DNA of 64,000 nt from Micromonospora zingiberis. Lineage in GTDB: Bacteria; Actinomycetota; Actinomycetes; Mycobacteriales; Micromonosporaceae. How positions within the stretch are numbered: position 1 is the first letter of the stretch; each line of letters begins with the position of its first letter. Positions 45,255 to 54,342 of the stretch are shown here, piece by piece. Made by a program: the position numbers and the translations under genes. The stretch is taken from positions 62,001 to 126,000 of the forward strand of contig NZ_SJJR01000007.1 of assembly GCF_004331455.1 (NCBI RefSeq). Direction: 5' to 3'. The notes beneath the pieces are model-generated. The model saw only the letters and a list, made by a program, of their open reading frames with translations, made no database searches and was not told where the DNA came from.

Positions 45255-46331
45255 ATGGACATGCACTGGACGCAGAGGGCGAACCCAACACACCGGAGAT
45301 CCCGCCGCACGCTGATCGCCACGAGCCTCGCCCTCGGCCTGCTCACCGTCGCGGGTGCCTGCGGCACCGACGGCGAACCGGCCGAGACAACCGAATCGGG
45401 CCTGACCCGACTCGTCATCGACTTCAGCCCAACCGCCAACAACGCGCAGCTCTCGCTCGGCATCGACCAGGGAATCTTCGAACGGTACGGCTTCGAGATC
45501 GACCAGGTGCCGGGCTCCGGAGCCAGCGCCAACAGCGTCGCACTGCTCCTCAACGGACAGATCCAACTAGCCGTCAGCGAGATCACCGCAGTGCCGGCCG
45601 CCGTCGCCGCCGGCTTCCCGGTGCAGATCGTCACCTCACTGGTCACCGACTACGAGTCGCCGGAGGGCGACGCGTTCTCCCTGGTCGTGCCGGAGGCCAG
45701 CGACATCCGGTCGTTCGCGGACCTGACCGGCCGGACCGTCGCCGTCAACGGCCTGGAAAGCTTCTTCGACCTGACCGTCCTCGAAGCGGTGCGCCGGGCG
45801 GACGGCGACCCGAGCGCGGTCCGGATCCTCGCCGTGCCCTTCGAGGACCAGGTCGCCGCGCTGCGGCAGGGCCGCGTCGACGCGATCAGCACCCTGGAGC
45901 CGTTCGCCGGTCAACTACTCACCGGCGGCGGGTTCCGTTCCCTCGGCAACCCCGCCACCAGTGCGCTCGGCCCGCGCAGTGTGCCCAGCATCCTGATGGG
46001 CTCCCAACGGTTCGTGGACCGGAATCCGGACGTGATGCGCCGCTTCCTCCAGGCGTGGGGCGAGGCGACCACGTACGCCAACGACAACCCGGAAGCGGTC
46101 CGGGCGACGATCGTACGGACCACCGGCGCACCTCCCGAGGCGGTGGCGGAGCTGCCACTGCCCTGGTACGTCAGCGGGATCGACCGACGCTCGGCGGAAC
46201 TCATCGCCCGGCTGATGGTCGACTACGACCGGATCGACACGGCACCGGCGCTGGACGAGTTCACCTGGTCGGAATCGCCGGACGCGCACGACCTCGGGAC
46301 GCCCCCGCGCGGGCTCCGGGTCTCGGAGTAG
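45255..46331 (+). CDS. ABC importer substrate-binding lipoprotein (SsuA/THI5-like)
   Basis: 358 residues; GGAAGGGGATC before ATG 45255 (ATG 45261 also possible). Lipobox VAGAC near residue 35. NMT1/SsuA-type features: LVIDFSPTANNAQLSLGIDQGIFERYGFEID, GQIQLAVSEITAVPAAVAAGFPVQIV, LTGRTVAVNG and ALRQGRVDAISTLEPFAGQLL. The family binds alkylsulfonates, nitrate, pyrimidine precursors or aromatic acids; ligand unknown here. First gene of a six-gene operon. Confidence 0.88.
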   Translation: MDMHWTQRANPTHRRSRRTLIATSLALGLLTVAGACGTDGEPAETTESGLTRLVIDFSPTANNAQLSLGIDQGIFERYGFEIDQVPGSGASANSVALLLNGQIQLAVSEITAVPAAVAAGFPVQIVTSLVTDYESPEGDAFSLVVPEASDIRSFADLTGRTVAVNGLESFFDLTVLEAVRRADGDPSAVRILAVPFEDQVAALRQGRVDAISTLEPFAGQLLTGGGFRSLGNPATSALGPRSVPSILMGSQRFVDRNPDVMRRFLQAWGEATTYANDNPEAVRATIVRTTGAPPEAVAELPLPWYVSGIDRRSAELIARLMVDYDRIDTAPALDEFTWSESPDAHDLGTPPRGLRVSE

Positions 46332-46334
46332 GCG

Positions 46335-47099
46335 ATGAGACCCACCCTGCTGCTACCCGTACTCACCACGGCGGCGCTGCTCGGCAGCTGGGAGGTGCTG
46401 TCCGGCACAGGCGTTCTCCCGGCCGAGGTGCCGCCGGTCTCCGACATCGCCGCCTGGCTCTGGGCCAACATCGGCACCGCCGTTGTCTGGACGGCCGTGT
46501 CGCAGACGCTGGCGCACTGGGCCGTCGCGCTGATCGTCGGTGTCACGGTCGGCGTGCTCGTCGGCGCCGCCATGGCGAGCGTCCCCGTGGTCAACGAACT
46601 GCTGCTCGGCATCGTCGAGTTCCTCCGTCCGATCCCGGTCGTGGTCTACCTGCCCATCATGTTGCTGCTGCTCGGCGCCAGGCCGGTGGTGGTGGTCGTA
46701 CTGGCGGCGGTGGCGGCCCTGTGGCCGATGCTGCTCCAGACGCTCTACGGCGTGCGGGACGTCGACCCGGTCACCACCGACACGGCACGGGTGTTCGGAC
46801 TGACCACACCGCAGCGGCTGGTCTGGGTGACGGCCCCGAGCATGCTGCCGTACTTCTTCACCGGCCTGCGGATCGCCTCGACGATCACGCTGCTGGTGGC
46901 GATCGCGATGGAACTCATCGGCGCCGTACCCGGCCTCGGCAACACCCTGGCCACGTACGCGGGCAACGGCCTGTACGACGCGACGTACGGCGTCATCGTC
47001 ATCGCCGGCCTGCTCGGTGTCGGTCTCAACGCCGTCTTCGAGCGGCTGGAACGGCGGGCGTTGCGCTGGCACTCCGCCTACCGGACGCAGCAGGCATGA
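46335..47099 (+). CDS. ABC importer permease 1 (SsuC/TauC-like)
   Basis: 254 residues, 3 bp after the lipoprotein gene. About six helices; the SsuC-type EAA region is DTARVFGLTTPQRLVWVTAPSMLPYFFTGLRIAS. The C-terminus ends FERLERRALRWHSAYR. A second permease gene follows directly, so the transporter is probably a heterodimer. Confidence 0.88.
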   Translation: MRPTLLLPVLTTAALLGSWEVLSGTGVLPAEVPPVSDIAAWLWANIGTAVVWTAVSQTLAHWAVALIVGVTVGVLVGAAMASVPVVNELLLGIVEFLRPIPVVVYLPIMLLLLGARPVVVVVLAAVAALWPMLLQTLYGVRDVDPVTTDTARVFGLTTPQRLVWVTAPSMLPYFFTGLRIASTITLLVAIAMELIGAVPGLGNTLATYAGNGLYDATYGVIVIAGLLGVGLNAVFERLERRALRWHSAYRTQQA

Positions 47100-47113
47100 G
47101 GAGGTCACGCGTG

Positions 47114-47866
47114 ATGAGAATCGTCCTTCGGCTGCTCGTACCCGTGCTGCTCGTGCTGCTCTGGTGGACGACCTCGGCGGGCAGCACGTCGCCCTTCTAC
47201 CCGCCGCTGCGCGAGGTGCTGGCCGCCTTCCAGGAATCCTGGCTGTTCACACGCCTCGGCTCGGATCTGGTCCCGAGCGTCACCCGGCTACTCGCCGGCC
47301 TGCTGATCGCGACGGTCGTCGGGATCGCCGTCGGCGCGGCGCTCGGCCGCAGCCGGCTGCTCATGCAGGCCCTGAACCCGGCGGTGCAGTTCGGCCGTTC
47401 GCTACCCGGCACCGCACTGATCCCGATCAGCGTCGTCCTGTTCGGCATCGGCGACGGCTCGAAGATCCTGGTCATCGCGTTCGTGTGCCTGTTCCCGGTG
47501 CTGTTGAACACGGTCGACGCGGTCCGTGGGGTAGACCCGCACCTGGAGGACGTGGCCCGCTCGTACCGGCTCACCCCGGCGCAGCGGCTGGCCTTCGTAC
47601 TGCTGCCGGCGGCGGCACCGCAGATCTTCGCCGGCATCCGCACGGCGCTGGGGATCGCTTTCATCATGATGGTCGTCACCGAGCTGTACGCCGCGACCAA
47701 CGGCGTCGGCTTCGTCACCCTCAGCGCCCGCAATTCCTTCGACGTACCGCAGATGTGGGCCGGCACCGTGCTGCTCGGCCTGCTCGGGGTGGCGCTGAGC
47801 GCCCTCTTCCTCGTCCTGCAACGACGCGTCCTGAGCTGGCACATCGGCATGACGGAAAGGAACTGA
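47114..47866 (+). CDS. ABC importer permease 2 (SsuC/TauC-like)
   Basis: 250 residues; AGGAGG at 47099 is 9 nt upstream of ATG 47114 (GTG 47111 and ATG 47096 are alternatives). EAA region is EDVARSYRLTPAQRLAFVLLPAAAPQIFAGIRTALG. Pairs with the permease encoded at 46335. Confidence 0.88.
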   Translation: MRIVLRLLVPVLLVLLWWTTSAGSTSPFYPPLREVLAAFQESWLFTRLGSDLVPSVTRLLAGLLIATVVGIAVGAALGRSRLLMQALNPAVQFGRSLPGTALIPISVVLFGIGDGSKILVIAFVCLFPVLLNTVDAVRGVDPHLEDVARSYRLTPAQRLAFVLLPAAAPQIFAGIRTALGIAFIMMVVTELYAATNGVGFVTLSARNSFDVPQMWAGTVLLGLLGVALSALFLVLQRRVLSWHIGMTERN

Positions 47867-47867
47867 C

Positions 47868-48683
47868 ATGCTCTCGGTAACGAACCTGCGTAAAACGTAC
47901 GGCTCCGGCGGCCAGGCCGTCGAGGCGATCCGCGACCTGACCCTGACGGTCGACAAGGGGGAGTTCGTCTGCATCGTCGGGCCGTCCGGCGCCGGCAAGA
48001 CGACCATGCTGAAGTGCCTCTGCGGCCTGCTGAAGCCGTCGTCGGGCACGGTCACCCTCGACGGCGCCCCGGTCACCGGGCCGCCGAAGGAGATCGCCTC
48101 GGTATTCCAGGACTACAGCCGCTCGCTGATGCCCTGGTTCACCGTGCAACGCAACGTCGGCCTGCCGCTGCGCAACCGGTACCGGTCGGCGGCCGACCGC
48201 GCCGAGCGGGTCGCCACGGCGCTGGACGCGGTGGGCTTGAGCGGGTTCGGCGACCGCTACCCGTGGCAGCTCTCCGGCGGCATGCAGCAGCGCGTGGCGA
48301 TCGCCCGGGGTCTGGCGTACGCGCCGGAGATCCTGCTGTTGGACGAGCCGTTCGCCTCGGTGGACGCCCAGACCCGCGCGGACCTCGAAGACCTGATCCT
48401 GCGGGTACGCGACGACACCGGCGTCACCATGCTCCTCGTCACGCACGACATCGACGAGGCGGTCTACCTGGCGGATCGGGTGGTGGTGATGTCCGCGCGT
48501 CCGAGCGTCGTGCTCGAAACGGTGCCGGTCGACCTTCCCCGCCCGCGTGACCAGGTGACCACCAAGCGCCTGCCCCGATTCGCGGAGCTGCGCGCACACG
48601 TACTGACGCTGATTCGGCGCACCGCCCTCGACGGCGCGGCGCCCACGCCTGACCAGCACTCGACGATCGGGGCACGACGATGA
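47868..48683 (+). CDS. ABC importer ATP-binding protein (SsuB/TauB-like)
   Basis: 271 residues. Walker A GPSGAGKTT, Q-loop VFQDYSRSLMPWFTVQRNV, signature LSGGMQQR, Walker B ILLLDEPFASVD and H-loop THDIDEA. The FQDYSRSLMPW phrase is characteristic of nitrate/sulfonate/taurine importers. Its stop overlaps the ALDH start (ATGA at 48680). Confidence 0.92.
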   Translation: MLSVTNLRKTYGSGGQAVEAIRDLTLTVDKGEFVCIVGPSGAGKTTMLKCLCGLLKPSSGTVTLDGAPVTGPPKEIASVFQDYSRSLMPWFTVQRNVGLPLRNRYRSAADRAERVATALDAVGLSGFGDRYPWQLSGGMQQRVAIARGLAYAPEILLLDEPFASVDAQTRADLEDLILRVRDDTGVTMLLVTHDIDEAVYLADRVVVMSARPSVVLETVPVDLPRPRDQVTTKRLPRFAELRAHVLTLIRRTALDGAAPTPDQHSTIGARR

Positions 48684-50224
48684 GCACGCAGATCGGGAAC
48701 AGCACGACCCGGGACGGCGACCCGGCCGCCACCGGCGCAGAGGTGATCACCCTCGACCAGAGCACCGGTCGGGAACTGGCCCGCTACCCGGCGGCGGGTC
48801 CGGAGCAGGTGGGTGCGGCGGTCCAGGTCGCGCGGACGGCCGCCGGGCCGTGGTGGGACCTCGGCTTCGAAGGACGGGCGGTACGACTGCGTGCCTGGCG
48901 CCGGGAGATCGCCCGGGGCGGGGAGGACCTGGCGGCGCTGATCCACGCGGAGAACGGCAAGTCCCTGGAAGACGGCCGGGCAGAGGTGCTCTCCGTCCTC
49001 GGGCACCTGACCTTCGTGCTCGACAACGTCGAACGGGTCCTCGGCCGCCGCGAGGTTCCCCCGTCGGCCTCGATGCCGAACCAGCGGGCGTGGGTGGAAC
49101 ACCTTCCCTACGGCGTGGTCGGCGTGATCGGGCCGTGGAACTTCCCGCTCGGCACCCCAGGAGCGATCGTCATCCACGCCCTGGCCGCCGGCAACGCCGT
49201 CATCCTCAAGCCCAGCCCGATCACCCCCGGAGTCGGCGTGTGGCTGGCCCGGTCCTGGCGTCGGGCCGTACCCGACCTGCCCGGCGCCTTCCAGACCGTC
49301 GTCGGCTTCGCCGCCACGGGTCAGCACCTCACCACCGGCGTGGACAAGATCGCGTTCACCGGCAGCGTCCGCTCGGGTCGGGCCGTGGCCGCGGCCTGTG
49401 CCCCGCGCCTGACCCCGATGCTGCTGGAACTCGGCGGCAACGACGCCGTCGTGGTGGCCGGGGACGCCGACCTGGACGACGCCGCCGCCCACATCACCTG
49501 GGGTGCCCTCCAGAACGCTGGCCTGGGCTGCATCAGCCTCGAAGTGGCCTACGTCGTGGACGCCGTGCACGACGCCCTGGTGGAGAAGATCGCCGCACAC
49601 GCCGGGCGGGTGCATGCCGGCAGTGGCGACGACGACCTGATCGGCCCGGTCCCACTGCCCGCCCAGATCCCGGTCATCCGCCACCACGTCGCCGACGCAC
49701 TCCAGCGGGGCGCCACCGCCGTGGTCGGCCCACCGGCCGACGGGACCACCGACGACCGGTACATCCAACCCACCATCCTCATCGACGTCCCGCCGGACGC
49801 CCTGGCCGCCACCGAGGAAACCTTCGGGCCGGTGCTGTCGATCGTCCGGGTCCGCGACACCGAGGAGGCGATCACCCGGATCAACGCCAGCCCGTACGGC
49901 CTGGGCAGCGCCGTGTTCAGCCGCGACCGGGGCGAGGACATCGCCCGCCGCCTGCGCGTCGGTATGACCAGCGTCAACGACGCGCTCGCCTTCTCGCAGC
50001 ACGCCGGGCTGCCGTTCGGCGGGCGCGGACACAGCGGCCACGGCCGCAAGCACGGCGACGAAGGACTCCTCGAATTCGTCTACCCGCACGCCATCACCGT
50101 CAAGACCGGTCCCGCGCCGGCACCCACGACCACCTTCGCCCGTCCCCTCGGGGCGATGGCCAACGCTCTCGCCGCAGCCCGTGCGCGTCTGCTCGGCGAG
50201 GACGACCGCAAGGAAAGGAGCTGA
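48680..50224 (+). CDS. Aldehyde dehydrogenase family protein
   Basis: 514 residues. Catalytic set: GVIGPWNFPLGTPG, KPSPITPG, FTGSVRSGR, general base Glu in LLELGGND (about residue 250) and nucleophile Cys in GLGCISLE (about residue 284). The Cys context (GLGCIS) is like the coniferyl/vanillin aldehyde group, not the common GQVC/GQTC. It would oxidise an aldehyde with NAD(P)+ in the cytoplasm. The link to an SsuABC-type importer and a hydrolase suggests breakdown of an imported aromatic or ester-type compound. Confidence 0.88.
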   Translation: MSTQIGNSTTRDGDPAATGAEVITLDQSTGRELARYPAAGPEQVGAAVQVARTAAGPWWDLGFEGRAVRLRAWRREIARGGEDLAALIHAENGKSLEDGRAEVLSVLGHLTFVLDNVERVLGRREVPPSASMPNQRAWVEHLPYGVVGVIGPWNFPLGTPGAIVIHALAAGNAVILKPSPITPGVGVWLARSWRRAVPDLPGAFQTVVGFAATGQHLTTGVDKIAFTGSVRSGRAVAAACAPRLTPMLLELGGNDAVVVAGDADLDDAAAHITWGALQNAGLGCISLEVAYVVDAVHDALVEKIAAHAGRVHAGSGDDDLIGPVPLPAQIPVIRHHVADALQRGATAVVGPPADGTTDDRYIQPTILIDVPPDALAATEETFGPVLSIVRVRDTEEAITRINASPYGLGSAVFSRDRGEDIARRLRVGMTSVNDALAFSQHAGLPFGGRGHSGHGRKHGDEGLLEFVYPHAITVKTGPAPAPTTTFARPLGAMANALAAARARLLGEDDRKERS

Positions 50225-50229
50225 CCACC

Positions 50230-51171
50230 ATGACCGAGGTACGACAGGCGCCGGCCGAGGACCGGATCGCAGACCTGCTGAACCGGATCGCGGCCGGATT
50301 CAGCTACCCACCCCGCTCACCGGTGCTGCGCTCGCCGGGCGAACTCGGACTCGACGTCGAGGACGTCACCTTCCCGTCCCGCGACGGAGTGCCGCTGGAG
50401 GGCTGGTTCCTGCCCGCGCCCGGCGCGACCAGGCTGGTCATCGCGAACCACCCGATGGGCTTCACCCGCGCCGGCCTGCCCACCCACCTGGAGCCCTGGC
50501 ACTCGGCCTGGGCAGCCAGCGGCAACGGATTCGAGGTCGACTTCGTACCCGACTACCGGATCCTGCACGACGCCGGCTACCACGTCCTCGCCTACGACCT
50601 GCGTAACCACGGTCTCAGCGGCGCCGGCAACGGCGGCATCAGCTCAAGCGGCCTCTTCGAGGCCCGCGACGTCGTCGGCGCACTCACCTACGCCCGCCAC
50701 CGCCCGGACACCCGCGACGCGGCCATCGGCCTGTTCAGCCGATGCCTCGGCGCCAGCTCCACCTTCGCTGCCATGACCCAGTTCCCCGAGGCGTTCGAGG
50801 GCGTACGCTGCCTCGTCGCACCGCAGCCGGTGACCGCGCGGGTCATCATGGAACGCCGACTGGCGATGCTCGACGCGGCGGGCCGGCTCGACGACCTGGA
50901 ACAGCTCATCATCCGGCAGACCGGCATCGGCTTCGCCCGCCGCAGCCCGCAGGAATGGGCTCGCAGTGTCCGCGTCCCCACCTTCCTTTACCAGGTACGC
51001 GATGACATCCTCACCGACCCCAGCGACGTCCAGACGATGTACGACAACATCCCCATCACCGAGAAGAAGCTGCACTGGATCGAAGGGACGACCGCGCGCT
51101 GGGACGGCTACCTGGAGTTCCAGCGCCGCCCCGAGCCCATGCTCGACTGGTTCGCAAAGTACCTGTCCTGA
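50230..51171 (+). CDS. Alpha/beta hydrolase with Cys at the nucleophile position
   Basis: 313 residues; AAGGAG-type site 50214. Fold marks: VTFPSRDGVPLEGWFLP, NHPMGF (oxyanion region), DAGYHVLAYDLRNHGLSG and the nucleophile elbow GLFSRCLGASS, where the expected Ser in Sm-x-Nuc-x-Gly is Cys172 (TGC at 50743). Cys nucleophiles are known in dienelactone hydrolases. Late acid/His candidates are YQVRDDILTDPSD and the C-terminal HWIEGTTARWDGY, where no clear catalytic His other than HW is obvious. Last gene of the MarR-controlled operon. Confidence 0.82.
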   Translation: MTEVRQAPAEDRIADLLNRIAAGFSYPPRSPVLRSPGELGLDVEDVTFPSRDGVPLEGWFLPAPGATRLVIANHPMGFTRAGLPTHLEPWHSAWAASGNGFEVDFVPDYRILHDAGYHVLAYDLRNHGLSGAGNGGISSSGLFEARDVVGALTYARHRPDTRDAAIGLFSRCLGASSTFAAMTQFPEAFEGVRCLVAPQPVTARVIMERRLAMLDAAGRLDDLEQLIIRQTGIGFARRSPQEWARSVRVPTFLYQVRDDILTDPSDVQTMYDNIPITEKKLHWIEGTTARWDGYLEFQRRPEPMLDWFAKYLS

Positions 51172-51286
51172 CCGGTGTTCGCTGTTCGGCAATGACCGGA
51201 CATGCGCCATCGCGACCAGGGCAACGTGTTTCCTTTGCCCCACCTGCTTCCTGCGGGCCGTTCGGGGCTGGTGGGGTAACGGGGGA

Positions 51287-52159
51287 TTAGGATCGAAGCT
51301 CGGCGAGGGCGTTGGTGAGGATTCCGGACAGCGATCGTTGTGCGACACTGTCGCGAAGCGCTTGCCAGTGGGGATAGTAGTTCAACATCCGACCTGGGTT
51401 GGACGGATCCGGATAGCCGGCGAACACCCCCCAGCGCCACAGCGCGTACTCGTGCCGGGTGGCCATCGGTCCGCCAGCATGTTCCGAGCAGTAGAAGTAG
51501 CCGGGGATGAACAATTCCGGGTAGATCTGCCAAACCTCTTCCTCGTTCGGGATTGGCAGGAAGAACCGGTCGAAGTACATGTCGCAGTACACCTGGAACG
51601 TCGACTGGATCTTGGTGAAGGCGGCGATCAGGTACGCCTCCAGTTGCGCGGTCTGCAGGTTCGCCTGGGCCCGCGCCGCCAACGCCACCGGCCCCAGCGT
51701 CGCGATGAGGATGCCGAGGTCACGCATTGCCGCGAAGTTGAAGTTCTGCGCGACCACGTCGTAGCGGACGCTGATGGCCGTAACGCAACCAGTGGCGTCT
51801 TGCGCGAATCGTTGCTTGAGGCTGAGCGAGAAGTCCTGACTCTCGACGAACTCCAGCATGGCGTGCTCGGTGCAGCCTCGAACCTCGGCGACGGTCAGCG
51901 CGTCCATGTGATTCTTGATCGCTTGCTCGGAGCGCCGCACCTCACTGATCATCATTCCGACTGCCTGCTCAAGCGTCAGCTCACCGCTTTTTGACCCGCT
52001 GTAGAGGGAGTACGCGGCGTAGGCGAACTGTGCCACTTGGATGATCGTGCCCGGGTCCACCGCCTGCGCCGGCCGTGGGGCGGCCGGCACCGCCGCCCCG
52101 GTGGCCACCATCACGGCGACCAACCCTCGTACGGCGATCCGCTTGATCCTGGTCGCCAT
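51287..52159 (-). CDS. Secreted protein of unknown function, tandem paralogue 2
   Basis: 290 residues from ATG 52159. Signal peptide MATRIKRIAVRGLVAVMVATGAAVPA with cleavage near AQA-VDP. The mature part is mostly helical (AAYSLYSGSKSGELTLEQAVGMM, EQAIKNHMDALTVAEVRGCTEHAMLEFVES), with five or six cysteines, and a C-terminal Tyr/Trp-rich segment (YPELFIPGYFYCSEHAGG, YALWRWGVFAGYPDPSN). The N-terminal half parallels the gene upstream (52162). Starts 2 bp after that gene's stop. No family recognised. Confidence 0.75.
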   Translation of the reverse strand: MATRIKRIAVRGLVAVMVATGAAVPAAPRPAQAVDPGTIIQVAQFAYAAYSLYSGSKSGELTLEQAVGMMISEVRRSEQAIKNHMDALTVAEVRGCTEHAMLEFVESQDFSLSLKQRFAQDATGCVTAISVRYDVVAQNFNFAAMRDLGILIATLGPVALAARAQANLQTAQLEAYLIAAFTKIQSTFQVYCDMYFDRFFLPIPNEEEVWQIYPELFIPGYFYCSEHAGGPMATRHEYALWRWGVFAGYPDPSNPGRMLNYYPHWQALRDSVAQRSLSGILTNALAELRS

Positions 52160-52161
52160 CC

Positions 52162-52959
52162 TCAGATCCCTCCGTTGTTCATCCGTTGCAGGACGTCCTT
52201 GGCGACCACCCAGCTCGTAGCGGCCCCGGCGGCGGCCTTGAGCGTCGCCTCGGTCCATGGCCCTTCCTGCCAGTGGCCGTTGACCTGGTAATCCTGGAAG
52301 GTGCGGTCACCGTAGGGCGTCCTGCAGGTGTGCACCACGTGGTAGATCGACGGGTGGTAGTCCATGTCGCCCTCCCGGGAGGAGCACTGCGGCTCCAGCC
52401 GGTTGACGATCGCCTCCATCGCCGTTCGATAGTTCGGCAGATACGTCGTCGTGCCGAGCCCTGCGGCGATCCTTGCCTGAAGTCCGACCGCGTAGAGCGA
52501 TGCGACGGCAAAACCGAGATGATCGGCCTCAGGGCCGAATTCGACCGCGTCGAAGACGCTCTTGGCCTGACGTGCGTGCAGCGCTACCTGCAATGCGTAG
52601 TCCTGCAGCGGGTCCTCGGCGAGGAGCGGAAGGGAAGGCACCTCCAGGATCGCGTGCTGGGCGGCGCCGACCCAGGGGGCCGCCGCGACCGCGTCCAGAT
52701 GCGAGATGATTTCGCTCTCGGCGTCGCGGACAACCCCGACAAACTGCTGCAACGCCTGAATGATCTGCTGCTCGGTCAGTTCACCCTGGCGGCTCTGCAG
52801 GAGGAGCCCGAAGGCGACCTCACCCACCTTCTTGATCGCGTCGACGCCGGCCGCCCGCGCTGGCGTCGCCGCACCCGGTAGCGTCACCACCACCGCGAGC
52901 GCCGCCACGGCAACGCCACGAATCACCCTCGCTACCAACCTGGGACTCCCTCCTGCCAC
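52162..52959 (-). CDS. Secreted protein of unknown function, tandem paralogue 1
   Basis: 265 residues, ATG 52959. Signal peptide RGVAVAALAVVVTLPGAATPARA-AG. Shares with the downstream gene the order hydrophobic start, (S/Q)R(Q/K)SGELT-type turn, a long helix with ESEIISHLDAV, and QHAILEV. The C-terminal part differs and has paired Cys (EPQCSSREG, VVHTCRTPYGD) and NGHWQEGPWTEAT, which recalls small extracellular domains. Function unknown; both are likely exported together. Confidence 0.75.
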   Translation of the reverse strand: MAGGSPRLVARVIRGVAVAALAVVVTLPGAATPARAAGVDAIKKVGEVAFGLLLQSRQGELTEQQIIQALQQFVGVVRDAESEIISHLDAVAAAPWVGAAQHAILEVPSLPLLAEDPLQDYALQVALHARQAKSVFDAVEFGPEADHLGFAVASLYAVGLQARIAAGLGTTTYLPNYRTAMEAIVNRLEPQCSSREGDMDYHPSIYHVVHTCRTPYGDRTFQDYQVNGHWQEGPWTEATLKAAAGAATSWVVAKDVLQRMNNGGI

Positions 52960-53529
52960 TCACTGCTTGTCTGGCGTCACGGACCCCCGCGGCCATGACC
53001 GCCCGTTCTGATCTGCTTCCCTGTCCTTCGTGTCGGAAGGTGCCGAACCGATGCGCCGCACATGGTGCGGCGGTGTTCTTGGTGAACCAGGACGATCAGC
53101 CGACGTCGAAGTTCGAGTGGGTGCTGAGCAAAGGGTTGTCGAGGCAAGACGTCTGAGACGAGCGATGGGCATCAGCATTGCTCGTGCCCGCTGGCGTCAC
53201 GTCGACTGTCAGCGGAACCGTAGCGCCGCATAGATATATTGACGCCCACCGTTTGGTTGTACGTCAAGAGATCAACCGACAACACCTGTACGCAGCTGCG
53301 CCTGGCGCTTTCGTCCGTCGCACCGAATGACTCGCGTCTCGTCATCGGGCGTCACCTTGCCAAGGAGGGTCACTCGACCCAAAGCTCCCGCGTCGGCCTG
53401 ACCTCTACGCCGTACTCCGCGAACTCCAAGCCCTCCTGGCCAGACTGGCCGGCGCATGCCCCACCTGCAAAACCCGCTTCCCACAAGACGAAGACCCCGA
53501 GGCCCGTCTCCGATCATGACAAAGCACTA
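52960..53529. other. 570-bp region with only small or decayed ORFs
   Basis: Contains a possible 53-aa Cys-rich ORF (52995-53156) and, on the plus strand ending near 53519, a short frame reading DLYAVLRELQALLARLAGAC followed by PTCKTRFP, a plausible C-terminal remnant with a CxxC. There is an AT-rich spot near 53235 (ATAGATATATTG). No intact larger gene. Confidence 0.5.
52995..53156 (+). CDS. Possible small Cys/His-rich ORF (53 aa)
   Basis: ATG to TGA, 53 residues, with CPSCRKVPNRCAAH: C-x2-C-x6-C-x2-H, the spacing of a small zinc-binding knuckle. The ribosome site is weak (GGACCCCCGCGGCC). No family recognised; may be chance. Confidence 0.25.
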   Translation: MTARSDLLPCPSCRKVPNRCAAHGAAVFLVNQDDQPTSKFEWVLSKGLSRQDV

Positions 53530-54342
53530 CTAGTCGGCGAATGTGATGGTTTGTAGGCCGACGTATCCTTCACCGCTGGTGATCTTGCCTTCGTTGACTC
53601 GGATGACGGTCTTGGGGCCGTGCAATTCGAACTGCCCGGAGTCTCCGGCGGGGTACACCTGCCAGGTCTGTGCTGCGGACCCGGGCTCACAGGTCTGAAG
53701 CTTCAGCACGCCCGGCGCGGTGTCGGTGACGCACTGGCCAGGACCGAGATCCTCGTTGTAGAACGGCGGCGCGATGACCACCCGGTTCTTGGTCTCGTCG
53801 GTGCGGCTAGGGACCCGCGCCGGCTTCAACGCCATCATCGTGTTGTCGGTCCTGCTGGTGCCGGTGAAGTCGACCACACCGTTCGGGCCCACTTCCATGT
53901 ACCGGTCGAGCCCGTCGTCAGCCACATCGATGAGAACACCAACGTTGAATTCAACGCCGAGCCTCTTCAGAACAGACACGTCCGAGGAATACAGCGGCGG
54001 TCCCTGGGAGCCGGAACTTGCGCCGGGTTCTGGTGTCCTGCTGCTCGGTGAGGATGTGCCCGACGGCGAGGCCCCCGTACTCGGGCTGGCATCGGATGGC
54101 CTGCTCGGGGTAGGGGCAGGAGGGGTCGGCGTGGACGATGGTGGTGCTCCAGCAGTTCGAGTAACGGCGAAGCCGAGGCCCAGCATCCCGACCAGGACGA
54201 GTCCGAAGGTGGCGGTGACGGCCTTGCGCTGTCTACGTCGGCTGGCGAGTTGGCGGATCTCGACCGGTGTGGGCAGTCGACCCACGCCGTGCAGGTGAGC
54301 GGCATAGTCGTTCAGCTCATCGGCAAGGTGATCGTCAGACAT
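53530..54342 (-). CDS. Membrane anti-sigma-like protein with extracytoplasmic repeat-family domain
   Basis: 270 residues from ATG 54342, overlapping the ECF sigma gene by 8 bp. Residues 1-45 are cytoplasmic and helical (MSDDHLADELNDYAAHLHG, PTPVEIRQLASRRRQRK), a membrane helix at about 46-66 (FGLVLVGMLGLGFAV) and a Ser/Pro linker. Then from residue 130 a domain with VGVLIDVADDGLDRYMEVG, VDFTGTSRTDNTMMALKPA, KNRVVIAPPFYNEDLG, CVTDTAP, LKLQTC and AAQTWQVYPAGDSG. The domain recurs at 55077 and 60697. The order fits an anti-sigma factor sensing an external ligand; no Zn-finger motif is seen. Confidence 0.7.
   Translation of the reverse strand: MSDDHLADELNDYAAHLHGVGRLPTPVEIRQLASRRRQRKAVTATFGLVLVGMLGLGFAVTRTAGAPPSSTPTPPAPTPSRPSDASPSTGASPSGTSSPSSRTPEPGASSGSQGPPLYSSDVSVLKRLGVEFNVGVLIDVADDGLDRYMEVGPNGVVDFTGTSRTDNTMMALKPARVPSRTDETKNRVVIAPPFYNEDLGPGQCVTDTAPGVLKLQTCEPGSAAQTWQVYPAGDSGQFELHGPKTVIRVNEGKITSGEGYVGLQTITFAD

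Noticed and set aside
53239-53556. 104-aa plus-strand ORF
   Set aside because: Composition is not protein-like, no ribosome site, and another frame over the same DNA looks more like an old coding remnant.
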